A stretch of DNA of 64,000 nt from Rhodopseudomonas palustris JSC-3b. Lineage in GTDB: Bacteria; Pseudomonadota; Alphaproteobacteria; Rhizobiales; Xanthobacteraceae. Below, one piece after another: positions 46,335 through 55,100 of this stretch. Below the pieces are notes generated by a model. It was given only the letters and a program-made list of their open reading frames with translations. It was not told the DNA's origin and did no database searches. The stretch covers positions 475,629-539,628 of the forward strand of contig KI632513.1 in the NCBI GenBank assembly GCA_000504425.1, in the 5' to 3' direction. The stretch's first letter is position 1, and the number at the start of each line of letters is the position of its first letter. Made by a program: the position numbers and the translations under genes.

Positions 46335-48542
46335 TTGGATTGCGAGGCGCCGTTGAACATCCGTTCTTCGAAGTTCGACTTGGACGAGGCGCAGCCGGTG
46401 CCGACCACGAATGCGGCTGGTCCTCAGATCGATTCCCTCAGTGACAGTCTGCTCTATCTCGGCGCCCATCACGGCCGGGCGCTGAGCCGCTCTGCACTGC
46501 TGTCCGGGCTGCCGCTGGAAGGCGGCATGCTCACTGTTGGCCTGTATGAGCGGGCGGCGCAGCGTGCCGGGCTGGAAGCGCAATTGGTCGAGCGGCCGCT
46601 GCATGAAATTCCAGCGCTGGTGCTGCCCTGCGTGCTGCTGTTCCACGACGGCACCGCGCGCATCCTGCTCGCGATCGATGAGGCGGGCGGCCATCTCAGC
46701 ATTGTCGATCCGTCGCGCAACGATCCGCCCGCGACCGAGCGCATCGAGGCGATTGCCGCGCGCTATGTCGGCTTTGCCTATTTCGTGCGGCCGGCCACCG
46801 TCGCCGATCCGCGCGCCGCCGCCGCCGGCGACCTGCCCAAAACCCATTGGTTCTGGTCGGTGGTGACGCGGTTCGGCGCCAATTACGGCCACGTCGCAAT
46901 CGCCGCGTTCATCGTCAACATCCTGGCGCTGGCCGCGCCGCTGTTCACGATGAGCGTTTATGACCGGGTGATTCCGAATGGCGCGATCCCGTCGCTGGTG
47001 GCGCTCGGCGTCGGCCTGGCGCTGGCGATCGCGTTCGACTTCCTGCTCAAAGTGGTGCGCAGCCGCATCATCGACATGACCGGCAAGAAGATCGACGTGG
47101 TGCTGGCCGCCAACATCTTTGAGCACATCATGGCGCTCAAGATGGACAAGCGGCCGCCCTCGGTTGGCATCCTCGCCAATCAGATGCGCGACTTCGACTC
47201 GGTGCGCGAGTTCTTCACCTCGGGCACCGTTGTGTCCGCGACCGACATGCTGTTCGCGATCCTGTTCATCGTGGTGCTGTTCATCATCGCCGGACCGATC
47301 GCCTGGATCCCGCTGTTGATGCTGCCGGTGATGATTGGCATCGGCTTTTTGATCCAGCGTCCGCTCGACCGGGCCATGCGCCGCATGCAGGCGGAATCCG
47401 CCGCGCGCCACGGCATTTTGGTGGAATCGCTGAACGGCATCGAAACAGTGCGCGCCGTCGGCGGCGAGAGCCGGGTGCAGACCGTGTGGGAGCGCTCAGT
47501 GGCCGCCACCGCGCGCTCCGGCGAAGACGTGCAGTTCTGGGCTTCGCTGGCGATGACCGCCGCCAGCGTCGCCAGCCAGCTGTGCAGCCTGCTGCTGGTG
47601 GTCGCCGGTGTGTTCCTCATTCTCGACGGCAAATTGTCGGTCGGCGCGCTGGTGGCCGCCAACATGCTGTCCGGGCGAATTCTGGGGCCGATCGCCGGCA
47701 TCGCCGGCGTGATGACCCGCGCCACCCAGACCACCTCGGCGCTGCGTTCGATCGACCGGCTGATGGGGCTCGAGCGCGAGCGGCCGCCGGAAAAGATCTA
47801 TGTGGCGCGCGAGATCAAGCAGGGCCGCATTCAGTTCAAGAATGTCAGCTTCTCCTACCCCGGCACCCAGACCAAGGCGCTCGACAACGTCTCGTTCGAG
47901 ATCAAGGCCGGTGAGAAGGTCGGCATCATCGGCCGGATCGGCTCGGGCAAGACCACGCTCGGGCGCTTGGCCACCGCGTTCTACCCGCCGAACGAAGGTA
48001 CCATCCTGATCGACGGCGTCGATATCCGGCAATATGACCCGGCCGATCTGCGCGCCGGCATCGGCTTCGTGCTGCAGGACACCGATCTGTTCTACGGCAA
48101 GCTGCGCGACAACATCACGCTCGGCCGCACGGCCGCCTCCGATGAGGAAGTGCTGGAAGCGGCGCGGCTCGCCGGGGTCGAGAGCTTCATCGCCGGTCAT
48201 CCGCAGGGCTATGAGATGATGATCGCCGAGGGTGGCCGCAGCCTGTCCGGCGGCCAGAAGCAGGCGATTGGCCTGGCGCGCGTTTTGATCCGCAAGCCGC
48301 GCGTATTGTTCCTGGACGAGCCGACCGCGCATTTCGACGTGCGTAGCGAAGGCGAGTTTTTGGAGCGGCTGAAAGCGCTGGCGCATGGCGAAATGACCAT
48401 CATCGTCTCCACCCATCGGCCGTCGCTGCTGTCGCTGGTCGATCGCATCCTGGTGTTCGACTCCGGCAAGCTGATCGCCGATGGCCCCACCGAGGCGATC
48501 TTGACCAAGTTGCGCCCGCAGCCTGCCACGACGCGGCGGTGA
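46335..48542 (+). CDS. Type I secretion ABC transporter (LapB/HlyB-like)
   Basis: The 735-residue protein energises export across the inner membrane. The first ~150 residues are a C39-like domain without an evident catalytic Cys, as in transporters of large unprocessed adhesins. Six membrane helices follow. The nucleotide-binding domain has Walker A GRIGSGKTT (~533), signature LSGGQKQ (~637), Walker B VLFLDEPTAHFD (~658) and a switch His (VSTHRPSL). The first in-frame start is TTG 46335; TTG 46353, preceded by GAGG, may be the true one. HlyD follows after 12 bases. Confidence 0.93.
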   Translation: MDCEAPLNIRSSKFDLDEAQPVPTTNAAGPQIDSLSDSLLYLGAHHGRALSRSALLSGLPLEGGMLTVGLYERAAQRAGLEAQLVERPLHEIPALVLPCVLLFHDGTARILLAIDEAGGHLSIVDPSRNDPPATERIEAIAARYVGFAYFVRPATVADPRAAAAGDLPKTHWFWSVVTRFGANYGHVAIAAFIVNILALAAPLFTMSVYDRVIPNGAIPSLVALGVGLALAIAFDFLLKVVRSRIIDMTGKKIDVVLAANIFEHIMALKMDKRPPSVGILANQMRDFDSVREFFTSGTVVSATDMLFAILFIVVLFIIAGPIAWIPLLMLPVMIGIGFLIQRPLDRAMRRMQAESAARHGILVESLNGIETVRAVGGESRVQTVWERSVAATARSGEDVQFWASLAMTAASVASQLCSLLLVVAGVFLILDGKLSVGALVAANMLSGRILGPIAGIAGVMTRATQTTSALRSIDRLMGLERERPPEKIYVAREIKQGRIQFKNVSFSYPGTQTKALDNVSFEIKAGEKVGIIGRIGSGKTTLGRLATAFYPPNEGTILIDGVDIRQYDPADLRAGIGFVLQDTDLFYGKLRDNITLGRTAASDEEVLEAARLAGVESFIAGHPQGYEMMIAEGGRSLSGGQKQAIGLARVLIRKPRVLFLDEPTAHFDVRSEGEFLERLKALAHGEMTIIVSTHRPSLLSLVDRILVFDSGKLIADGPTEAILTKLRPQPATTRR

Positions 48543-48554
48543 TGAGGTTCAGCC

Positions 48555-49889
48555 ATGGCTCAGACTGATTTCGCATTCTCCAACGACATCCGCGCCGCCG
48601 TCGAGCTGCGCACGCCCAAGACGGCGCGCATGCTGCTGTTCTCGTCCTTGGGACTGTTCTTTGTGTTCCTGGTCTGGGCGCATTTTGCTGTGCTCGACGA
48701 GGTGAAGCGCGGCAATGGCCGGGTGGTGCCGTCGCGGCAGACCCAGGTGGTGCAGTCGCTGGAAGGCGGCATCATTGCCGATCTTCTGGTGATGGAAGGC
48801 GCGATTGTCGAAAAGGATCAGCCGCTGGCGCGGATCGAGGACACCAATTTTGCCGCGCAATTCGGCGAAATCCGCGAGCGCCGCGGCGCGATGGCGGCGC
48901 GCGTGATCCGGCTGGCTGCCGAGACCGATGGCAAGAACGCCGTCGAATTCCCCGAGGAGTTGTTGAAGGTCGCGCCGCGTGCGGTGCAGAGCGAGCGCGC
49001 GGTGTTTGACGCGCATATGCGCAAGCTCGCCCAGGACATCGACGTGGTGCAGCAGCAGGAGATGCAGAAGACCAAGGAGATCGATGAGCTGCGCGCCACC
49101 GAGAAGCGCTACACCGAAAGCCTGGCGCTGCTTAATCGCGAACTGGCGCTGACGCGCAAACTCTATGATCAGAAGGTGGTGCCGGAAATCGAGATGCTGC
49201 GTGCCGATCGGCAGGCCACCGACATGCGCGGCCAGCTCGCGGTAGTGCAGGCGACCATTGTCAAGACCGAGTCTGCGGTGCAGGAAGCGCGCGCCCGCCG
49301 GCTCAACATCGTCACCGCATTTCGCGCGCAGGCTGAGGATGATCTCGCCAAATCGCGCGGCGATCTCGCCGTGCTCGATGAGAACATCAAGTCGGCGCAG
49401 GATCGCGTGCGCCGCACCGAGCTGCGTTCGCCGGCGCGCGGCGTCGTCAACAAGCTCAATGTCACCACGATCGGCGCGGTGGTCGCGCCGGGCGCCAGCG
49501 TGATGGAAATCACCCCGCTCGATGACACGCTGCTGGTCGAAGGCCGGATTCGGCCGCAGGACATCGCCTTCGTTCGTCCCAATCACGAGGCGGTGGTGAA
49601 ACTGTCGGCCTATGACTCGTCGGTGTATGGCTCGTTGCACGGCCATGTCGAGCGCATCAGCGCCGACACCATCACCGATGACAAGGGTGACAAGAACGAG
49701 CGCGGCGAAACCTTCTACCGCGTGATGGTGCGCACCGAGAAGAATCATCTTGGCACCGCAGAGCATCCGCTGCCGATCATTCCCGGCATGGTCGCCACCG
49801 TGGAAGTACTCACCGGCAAGAAGTCCGTACTTGATTACTTGCTGAAGCCCGCCCGCACGCTGCGCGATGAAGCGCTGCGCGAACGCTGA
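48555..49889 (+). CDS. HlyD-family membrane-fusion protein (LapC-like)
   Basis: The 444-residue periplasmic adaptor links the ABC transporter to the TolC-like channel. A cytoplasmic N-terminus precedes one membrane helix (residues ~26-45, MLLFSSLGLFFVFLVWAHFA). The hybrid motif VVQSLEGGIIADLLVMEGAIVEKDQPL and a long coiled coil (~125-290) follow, then the HlyD beta-barrel (ELRSPARGVVNKL, PGASVMEITP) and the C-terminal GMVATVEVLTGKKSVLDYLLKP hallmark. Twelve bases separate it from the transporter gene, so the two are one operon. Confidence 0.94.
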   Translation: MAQTDFAFSNDIRAAVELRTPKTARMLLFSSLGLFFVFLVWAHFAVLDEVKRGNGRVVPSRQTQVVQSLEGGIIADLLVMEGAIVEKDQPLARIEDTNFAAQFGEIRERRGAMAARVIRLAAETDGKNAVEFPEELLKVAPRAVQSERAVFDAHMRKLAQDIDVVQQQEMQKTKEIDELRATEKRYTESLALLNRELALTRKLYDQKVVPEIEMLRADRQATDMRGQLAVVQATIVKTESAVQEARARRLNIVTAFRAQAEDDLAKSRGDLAVLDENIKSAQDRVRRTELRSPARGVVNKLNVTTIGAVVAPGASVMEITPLDDTLLVEGRIRPQDIAFVRPNHEAVVKLSAYDSSVYGSLHGHVERISADTITDDKGDKNERGETFYRVMVRTEKNHLGTAEHPLPIIPGMVATVEVLTGKKSVLDYLLKPARTLRDEALRER

Positions 49890-50281
49890 GTAACGCCCGC
49901 CGGGGAGGTGAGGACAGCGCTGCAATTTGATTAAATTTTGCAGCGATCTGTCTGATAATTGCGGCGAACCCTGCTGCTATAGCGTTTTCGAGCGACGTGG
50001 ATGCCGGTTCGCGTCAAGAAAATGCGTCAGAACTGACGCTCTCAGCGGGCTCCGGAGTATCATAAGCCCGCTCAACGCCAGATCGAAATGAATTGAATTA
50101 AGTTGCGGCGGCGCTTTTGGTTCGCGATTAGTTGCGTTCCAAATCAAGCGTGGACACGCCGCGCCGTTTAACGGTGTTGAAGCGTCGCAGCCCTTATCCA
50201 TCGTCCCCACAAAAAAACCGGGACTGGGATCGGCGTGCAGGCGTGCGTCGGCCAGCCTCGGCCAAAAACGGGGCGTCAGAG
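49890..50281. other. Intergenic region upstream of the LapG-type protease gene
   Basis: No gene is recognised. AT-rich stretches near 49920-49970 and 50080-50130 probably hold the promoter of the LapG-type gene. No convincing terminator for the transporter operon is seen. Confidence 0.45.
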
Positions 50282-51271
50282 ATGTTGCGGAACGATCTGC
50301 CGCGGGTTCTCCCGCGTGCGATGGGGCTTGCGCTTGCCCTCTCGGTGATTGCCGGTCCGAGCCAAGCGGCGTCGGCCAATGCGAATATCAAGAAGACCTC
50401 TGAGAGCGCGGCAAGCGACGACGCCATGCCGGTGACGCCGCCACAACTCCGTTTTTTCACGATCAACGACGTGCTTGCCAAGCACGACGGTCTGCGCCGC
50501 AGCGCCGCATCGCCGACCGAGATCGCCTCGACCAGCCCCGCAGCGCGGGCCGGCGTGGCCAGCGACGCGCCGCCCTCGCCGGCAGTGGCGCCGGGCTCCG
50601 ACGAACCGTTCGGCCTGATGACGTTCCGCGCGCCGGAGGGCATCTTGTGGGGCAAGTGGCGCGGTGTGCAGGCGGCGATGGCCGGCGAAGCCGCGAGCAT
50701 CGAGCGTTGCCGCCGCGACGAAGAGCATTGCGCACCAGGCGAACGGAAATTCGTGGCCGGTGTTCGCGCTGCCGCCGCCAACGACAATCAGTTGGCGCGT
50801 GTCGAGATCGTCAATCGCGCCGTCAATCAGGCGGTCCGTTACGTCAATGATTACCAGCAGCATGGCGTTGCCGATCTGTGGAGCGCGCCGCTGGTGACGC
50901 TGCGCACCGGCCTGGGCGACTGCGAGGACTATGCGATCGCCAAATACGCAATGCTGCGCGATGTCGGCTTCGCTGAAACCGACCTCAAAGTGCTGCTGGT
51001 CCGTGATCTGGCCGTGCGTCAGGATCATGCGGTGCTGGCGGTGCGGGTCGAGGGCCGCTGGCTGGTGCTCGACAACCGGCGCGCCACCTTGATGGAAGGG
51101 CGGGACCTGAAATCGTTCATGCCGCTGTTCGCGCTCGATCAGCGTGGCGTCAGCCTGTTTGCCGCGCCCTATGCCAAGCGCCTGCATCACGAAAGCGAGG
51201 ATGACGTTCGGTCGGCGACCTTCGCCGAGGCGCCGGGCGGATCGCTTGCCGCGCTGCCGCTGCAGATTTGA
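50282..51271 (+). CDS. lapG: LapG-type periplasmic transglutaminase-like cysteine protease
   Basis: I start at ATG 50282 (MLRNDLPRVLPRAMG, 329 residues) because a signal peptide (LALALSVIAGPSQAAS) follows directly. The BTLCP/DUF920 catalytic triad is visible: Cys214 in GLGDCEDYAIAKY, His249 in RQDHAVLAV and Asp264 in LVLDNR. Compared with typical LapG it carries an extra Ala/Pro-rich linker of about 80 residues after the signal. LapG proteases cut the N-terminal retention module of giant adhesins and so release cells from surfaces. The adhesin gene with a matching PAAG site lies just downstream. The lapG name is by homology. Confidence 0.88.
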   Translation: MLRNDLPRVLPRAMGLALALSVIAGPSQAASANANIKKTSESAASDDAMPVTPPQLRFFTINDVLAKHDGLRRSAASPTEIASTSPAARAGVASDAPPSPAVAPGSDEPFGLMTFRAPEGILWGKWRGVQAAMAGEAASIERCRRDEEHCAPGERKFVAGVRAAAANDNQLARVEIVNRAVNQAVRYVNDYQQHGVADLWSAPLVTLRTGLGDCEDYAIAKYAMLRDVGFAETDLKVLLVRDLAVRQDHAVLAVRVEGRWLVLDNRRATLMEGRDLKSFMPLFALDQRGVSLFAAPYAKRLHHESEDDVRSATFAEAPGGSLAALPLQI

Positions 51272-51380
51272 CGCAGCGGCTTGGGAAAGCACCGTACAGC
51301 CGGTCCGAACGCTTGTGCTTGGTCAGGTTTTGAGTTCTTAATATCTGATTGAAACAAGGTTCGATTACTGGGGGACTGCA

Positions 51381-51728
51381 GTGAATATCAAGCGACTGAT
51401 CGTCTGCGGGCTGACGGCGCTGCCGATGCTCGCTGGGGTAGCCGGGCAGGCGGGGGCGCAGGATCTCGTGCCGGGCGCCAGTTTCCAGATCTCCTGCGAA
51501 AACGGCCAGAACTACGTGCTGCAGTCACCGCCCTCGCTGTTTCCTGGGCAAGCGGTGACGGCGCACCTGCATCTTGGCCCGCATCATGTCGTGCCGATGC
51601 GGCTGATTCCCATGGGTGATGGCTACCGTTATGCGGGCCGCGGCGTTTGGCTCGACGGTATCCGCGAACACGCTTTGCTGTATTTGAGTAAGTATCAGCC
51701 GATGGCCTGCCTGGTGGACCGGATCTAG
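51381..51728 (+). CDS. Small secreted protein, possibly MliC-like
   Basis: The 115-residue protein starts at GTG 51381 with a GGGGGA ribosome binding site and has a clear signal peptide (LIVCGLTALPMLAGVAGQAGA, cut before QDLVP). The mature part holds two Cys (SCENGQNY and MACLV) that could form a disulphide, and YRYAGRGVWLDGIREHALLYL, which loosely resembles lysozyme-inhibitor MliC domains. The assignment is weak. It lies between the LapG-type gene and the adhesin and has its own strong terminator. Confidence 0.72.
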   Translation: MNIKRLIVCGLTALPMLAGVAGQAGAQDLVPGASFQISCENGQNYVLQSPPSLFPGQAVTAHLHLGPHHVVPMRLIPMGDGYRYAGRGVWLDGIREHALLYLSKYQPMACLVDRI

Positions 51729-51765
51729 CGCGCCGCACACACAAAAAATCGCGAGAAATAAAACG

Positions 51766-51796
51766 ACACCCCGAAACAATAGTTTCGGGGTGTTTT
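51766..51796 (+). terminator. Rho-independent terminator after the small secreted protein
   Basis: ACACCCCGAAAC (51766-51777) and GTTTCGGGGTGT (51782-51793) form a perfect 12-bp stem with an AATA loop, followed by TTTT. It separates this gene from the adhesin gene. Confidence 0.93.
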
Positions 51797-52139
51797 GCTT
51801 TGAATCGTGGCGACTTTGCGGTTTTCTGGCGCTTTCCGGCCAGATGGCCAACGATGAAGCTCCCCCTATGTCATAGTTGAAGCCGCTGTTAGCGGCCGCA
51901 ATGGCACAGTAAATCCCGATTCAATACTAGTCGCGCGCTTCTATGTTCGTGGAACGGAAAGATTAAAACCAGTTTTGTTTACCTATATTAACACGAATAC
52001 ACTTCGTTGAACTTAACCAAATTGGATCAAACTATCGCAAAAATTGCTTCGATTCTTGACCCTCGCGCATTCTTAATAGTATTTTAACCTTCATATTTGG
52101 GGTCGCCATAGCGGCGCCCGCGTGTGGAGGTTCCGGCCG
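51797..52139. other. AT-rich promoter region of the adhesin gene
   Basis: No gene is recognised. The 343 bp are far richer in A and T than the surroundings. A CtrA box lies at 52073-52088. A TTGACC at 52056-52061 could serve as -35, but no -10 at good spacing is convincing. GGAGG at 52126-52130 is the adhesin ribosome binding site. Confidence 0.6.
52073..52088 (+). promoter_or_regulatory. CtrA-type box (TTAA-N7-TTAAC) upstream of the adhesin
   Basis: TTAA at 52073-52076, seven bases, and TTAAC at 52084-52088 match the CtrA consensus exactly. The box ends 51 bp before the adhesin ATG, overlapping the likely -10 region. Confidence 0.6.
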
Positions 52140-55100
52140 ATGAATGCTCCTGTTTTGATGGCTCAATTGAGCGGTTCGCCGCAGGCATCCATTTCTCCGA
52201 AGAATTTGAAGATCCTGAAGCCACAGAGCGGGCAATCGATCGCGATCCATCTGGATGGCAAGACCAAGCTCGATCTGAGCGACATCGCCAGCGAGAAGTT
52301 GACCTTCGTCCGGATCGGCGAGCGGCTCATCATCCTGTTTGATAATCAGTCGACCGTCACCGTTGACCCGGTGTTCGACTCTCTCAATCGGCCGATCGAT
52401 GATGTGACGTTCGGCGTGTCGCCGGATCGCATTCTGAGCGGTGAGGAGTTCGCCTCGGTATTCCCGCTCACCACGGATCAGTCAGTGCTGCCCGCCGCCG
52501 GAACGCCGGGCGCGCCTGCGATCCCTGCGGGTGCTAATTTCGGCAATGCGTTCATCGATCCGCTGGCGACACCGAATCCGCTGGCGCTGCTTGGCCCTGA
52601 GGAGCTGCCGACCTGGCGCTCTGAGCCGCGGGAAAATGGCACGCCGGACTATCTGCCGCTGCAAATCGCGGGAGCGCGGGTGCTTGCCTTCGTTGAAGAA
52701 GAAGAGTTGAGGCAGCTCACCGAGGGTTCGACCGCGGGGCGCGGCAATGAAGATTCATCCGACCCGGGCGTTCCCAATCCCGACGTCTCCGGGGACTACT
52801 CGCGCGTCAATCTGATCGCCAAGGGTTCGTTGGCGTCGCTGGTGGGCGGCGGCAACCCGCCGCTCGGCTTTGCGGTGTTCGCCGGTGCTGACGGCGCTGC
52901 TGTGCTCGATGATAGCGGCAATGTGTTGCGCTCACTCGGCAGTGCGGTGCGGTTCGACGTCACCAGCGCGAGCACGGTGGAAGGTCGCAGTGAAGATAAT
53001 CGACTGATCTTCACGCTGACCATCGAGAGTGATGGCAGCTTCACGTTCGAGCTCAACGATCAGATCGACCATCCGACGCTGAATGGCCAGATCGGGGGCA
53101 ATCTGGAGAATCTGCTCGGCATCAATCTGACCGGCCTCATTCAAGTCTCCGATGCCAACGGCAGCGTGCTGGTGCTGAGCGGCGACGCGTTCGTGCTCAA
53201 TGTCTCCGACGATATTCCGGTGACGTTGCAGTCCGCCACGGTGGTTGTCGACGAAGACGATCTGCAGCACGGCAATCATGACACCCAGCCTGGCGATGAC
53301 AACCCGCCTGGCGACGGCTCGCCGACGGTTAATGGCCAGTTGAATTTCTCGCTCGGCTCCGATGCCTATCCGGCCTCGGAAGTGCCGCCGCAAATCGTGT
53401 CGTTCGCGGGCATGAACGGCCAGGTCGTGACCGGGCAGTTCGAGCTGGGCGGCAACGGTCCGGTGACTTCGCAGGGCCGGACGCTGTACTACGTCTGGGA
53501 TGCCGCCAGCTCGACGCTGTATGGCACCTGGGACCAGAGCGATCCGTCCGCGAACGCCGCGTTCAAGCTCACGATCACCAATCAGCTGACCGGCAAATTC
53601 ACTTTCACGCTGCTGGAGCAGGTCGATCACGGCACGACGCCGCCGCCGCCGCCGAGCGAGCCGACGTTTGGCGATTCGACCGTGTTCGAGACCAATGATG
53701 GTCCGATCCAGGGCCCCGCCTTTGAAGACAATATCAACCTGAACCTGACCTACACCGTCACCGATTTCGATGGCGATTCGGTGAGTGGCCAGGTGACGAT
53801 CGCGATCGATGACGACGTGCCGGCGCAGACCAGCGCCAAAGTCACGGCGTCGGTCTTCGAGAACGATCTCGACAATTATCAGCCGATTGCCCACGACTTT
53901 GGCGCGCCGATCGAAGGCTCCACTGGCACCAGCCCGGGAGACACAACCACGCCGCAGGGGGCCAGCGCCGTATCCGGAACGCTGGCGACCCTGGTGAGCT
54001 TCGGCGCCGACGGTGCCGCGCCGGACGGCGGTTTCTCCTTTGCGTTCGGCTCCAATGCCGCTGCCAGTGCCGCGGTGGCGGCGCTCGGGCTGCTGTCCAA
54101 GGGCGAGGCAATCGATAGCGCCAAGTTGGTGGGTGATTGGCTGACCGCCGGCACCGGCGACCGCCTAGTGTTCGCGCTCAAGCTGGAGAGCAATGGCAGC
54201 TTCCGCTTCGTGCTGTTCGATCAGCTTGATCATGCCGGCCATGACAATCCTGCCACCCAGGCGGTGGAAACGTCGTTCGCCGATATCCGCGACATCGACT
54301 TCTCGTCTTTCGTCAGGGCCACCGATTATGACGGCGACAGCTTGGTGATCGACGCCGGCAGCTTCGTCGTGCGTGTCACTGACGACGTGCCGGAAGTGGT
54401 CGGGCAGGAGCACCGCACCGCCAACGAAAACGATCTCGCCAATTTCAACCCGGCCTATCCGGTTCTGTTTGATTTCTGGCAGGGGTCGATCGGCACCAGC
54501 CCGCATGACGGTGCGAGCGACGGCAGCATCACGGGTCTGTTCGGCACCGTTCCGGTGTGGGGCACGCTGGCCGACAACATCAAGGGCGGCGCCGACGAGC
54601 GCGGCCATTTCCAACTGGTGTCGGAGACCACTGCGGAGGCGCTGCTGGGCACGATCGGTCCGAACGGCGGCGTGCTCAAGTCGCATGGCGACGTCGTCAA
54701 TGACGCCCGCCAGGTGCATATCGACGGCATCGGCGACGTCATGGGCTTCTTCGCGTCCGACGGCCGTTTGGTGTTCGGCCTCTATGTCAGCGAAAATGGC
54801 ACCTATAACTTCCGGCTGTTCGACCAGCTCGATCATCTCGACGGTTCGACCAAGCTCGATAGCCTTGATCTCGACCTGTCGAAGCTGGTGACTTACACCG
54901 ACCGCGACGGCGACACCATTGATCTTGGCAACGGCACCTTCGTGGTGACGGTGACCGACGATGCCCCGGTGGTGATCGGGCAGGAGCACCATACCGTTAA
55001 CGAAAACGACCTCGCCAATTTCAACCCGCTCTATCCGGCGGTGTTCGATTTCTGGCAGGGCTCGCTCGGCACCAGCCCCTATGACGGCCACACCGACGAC

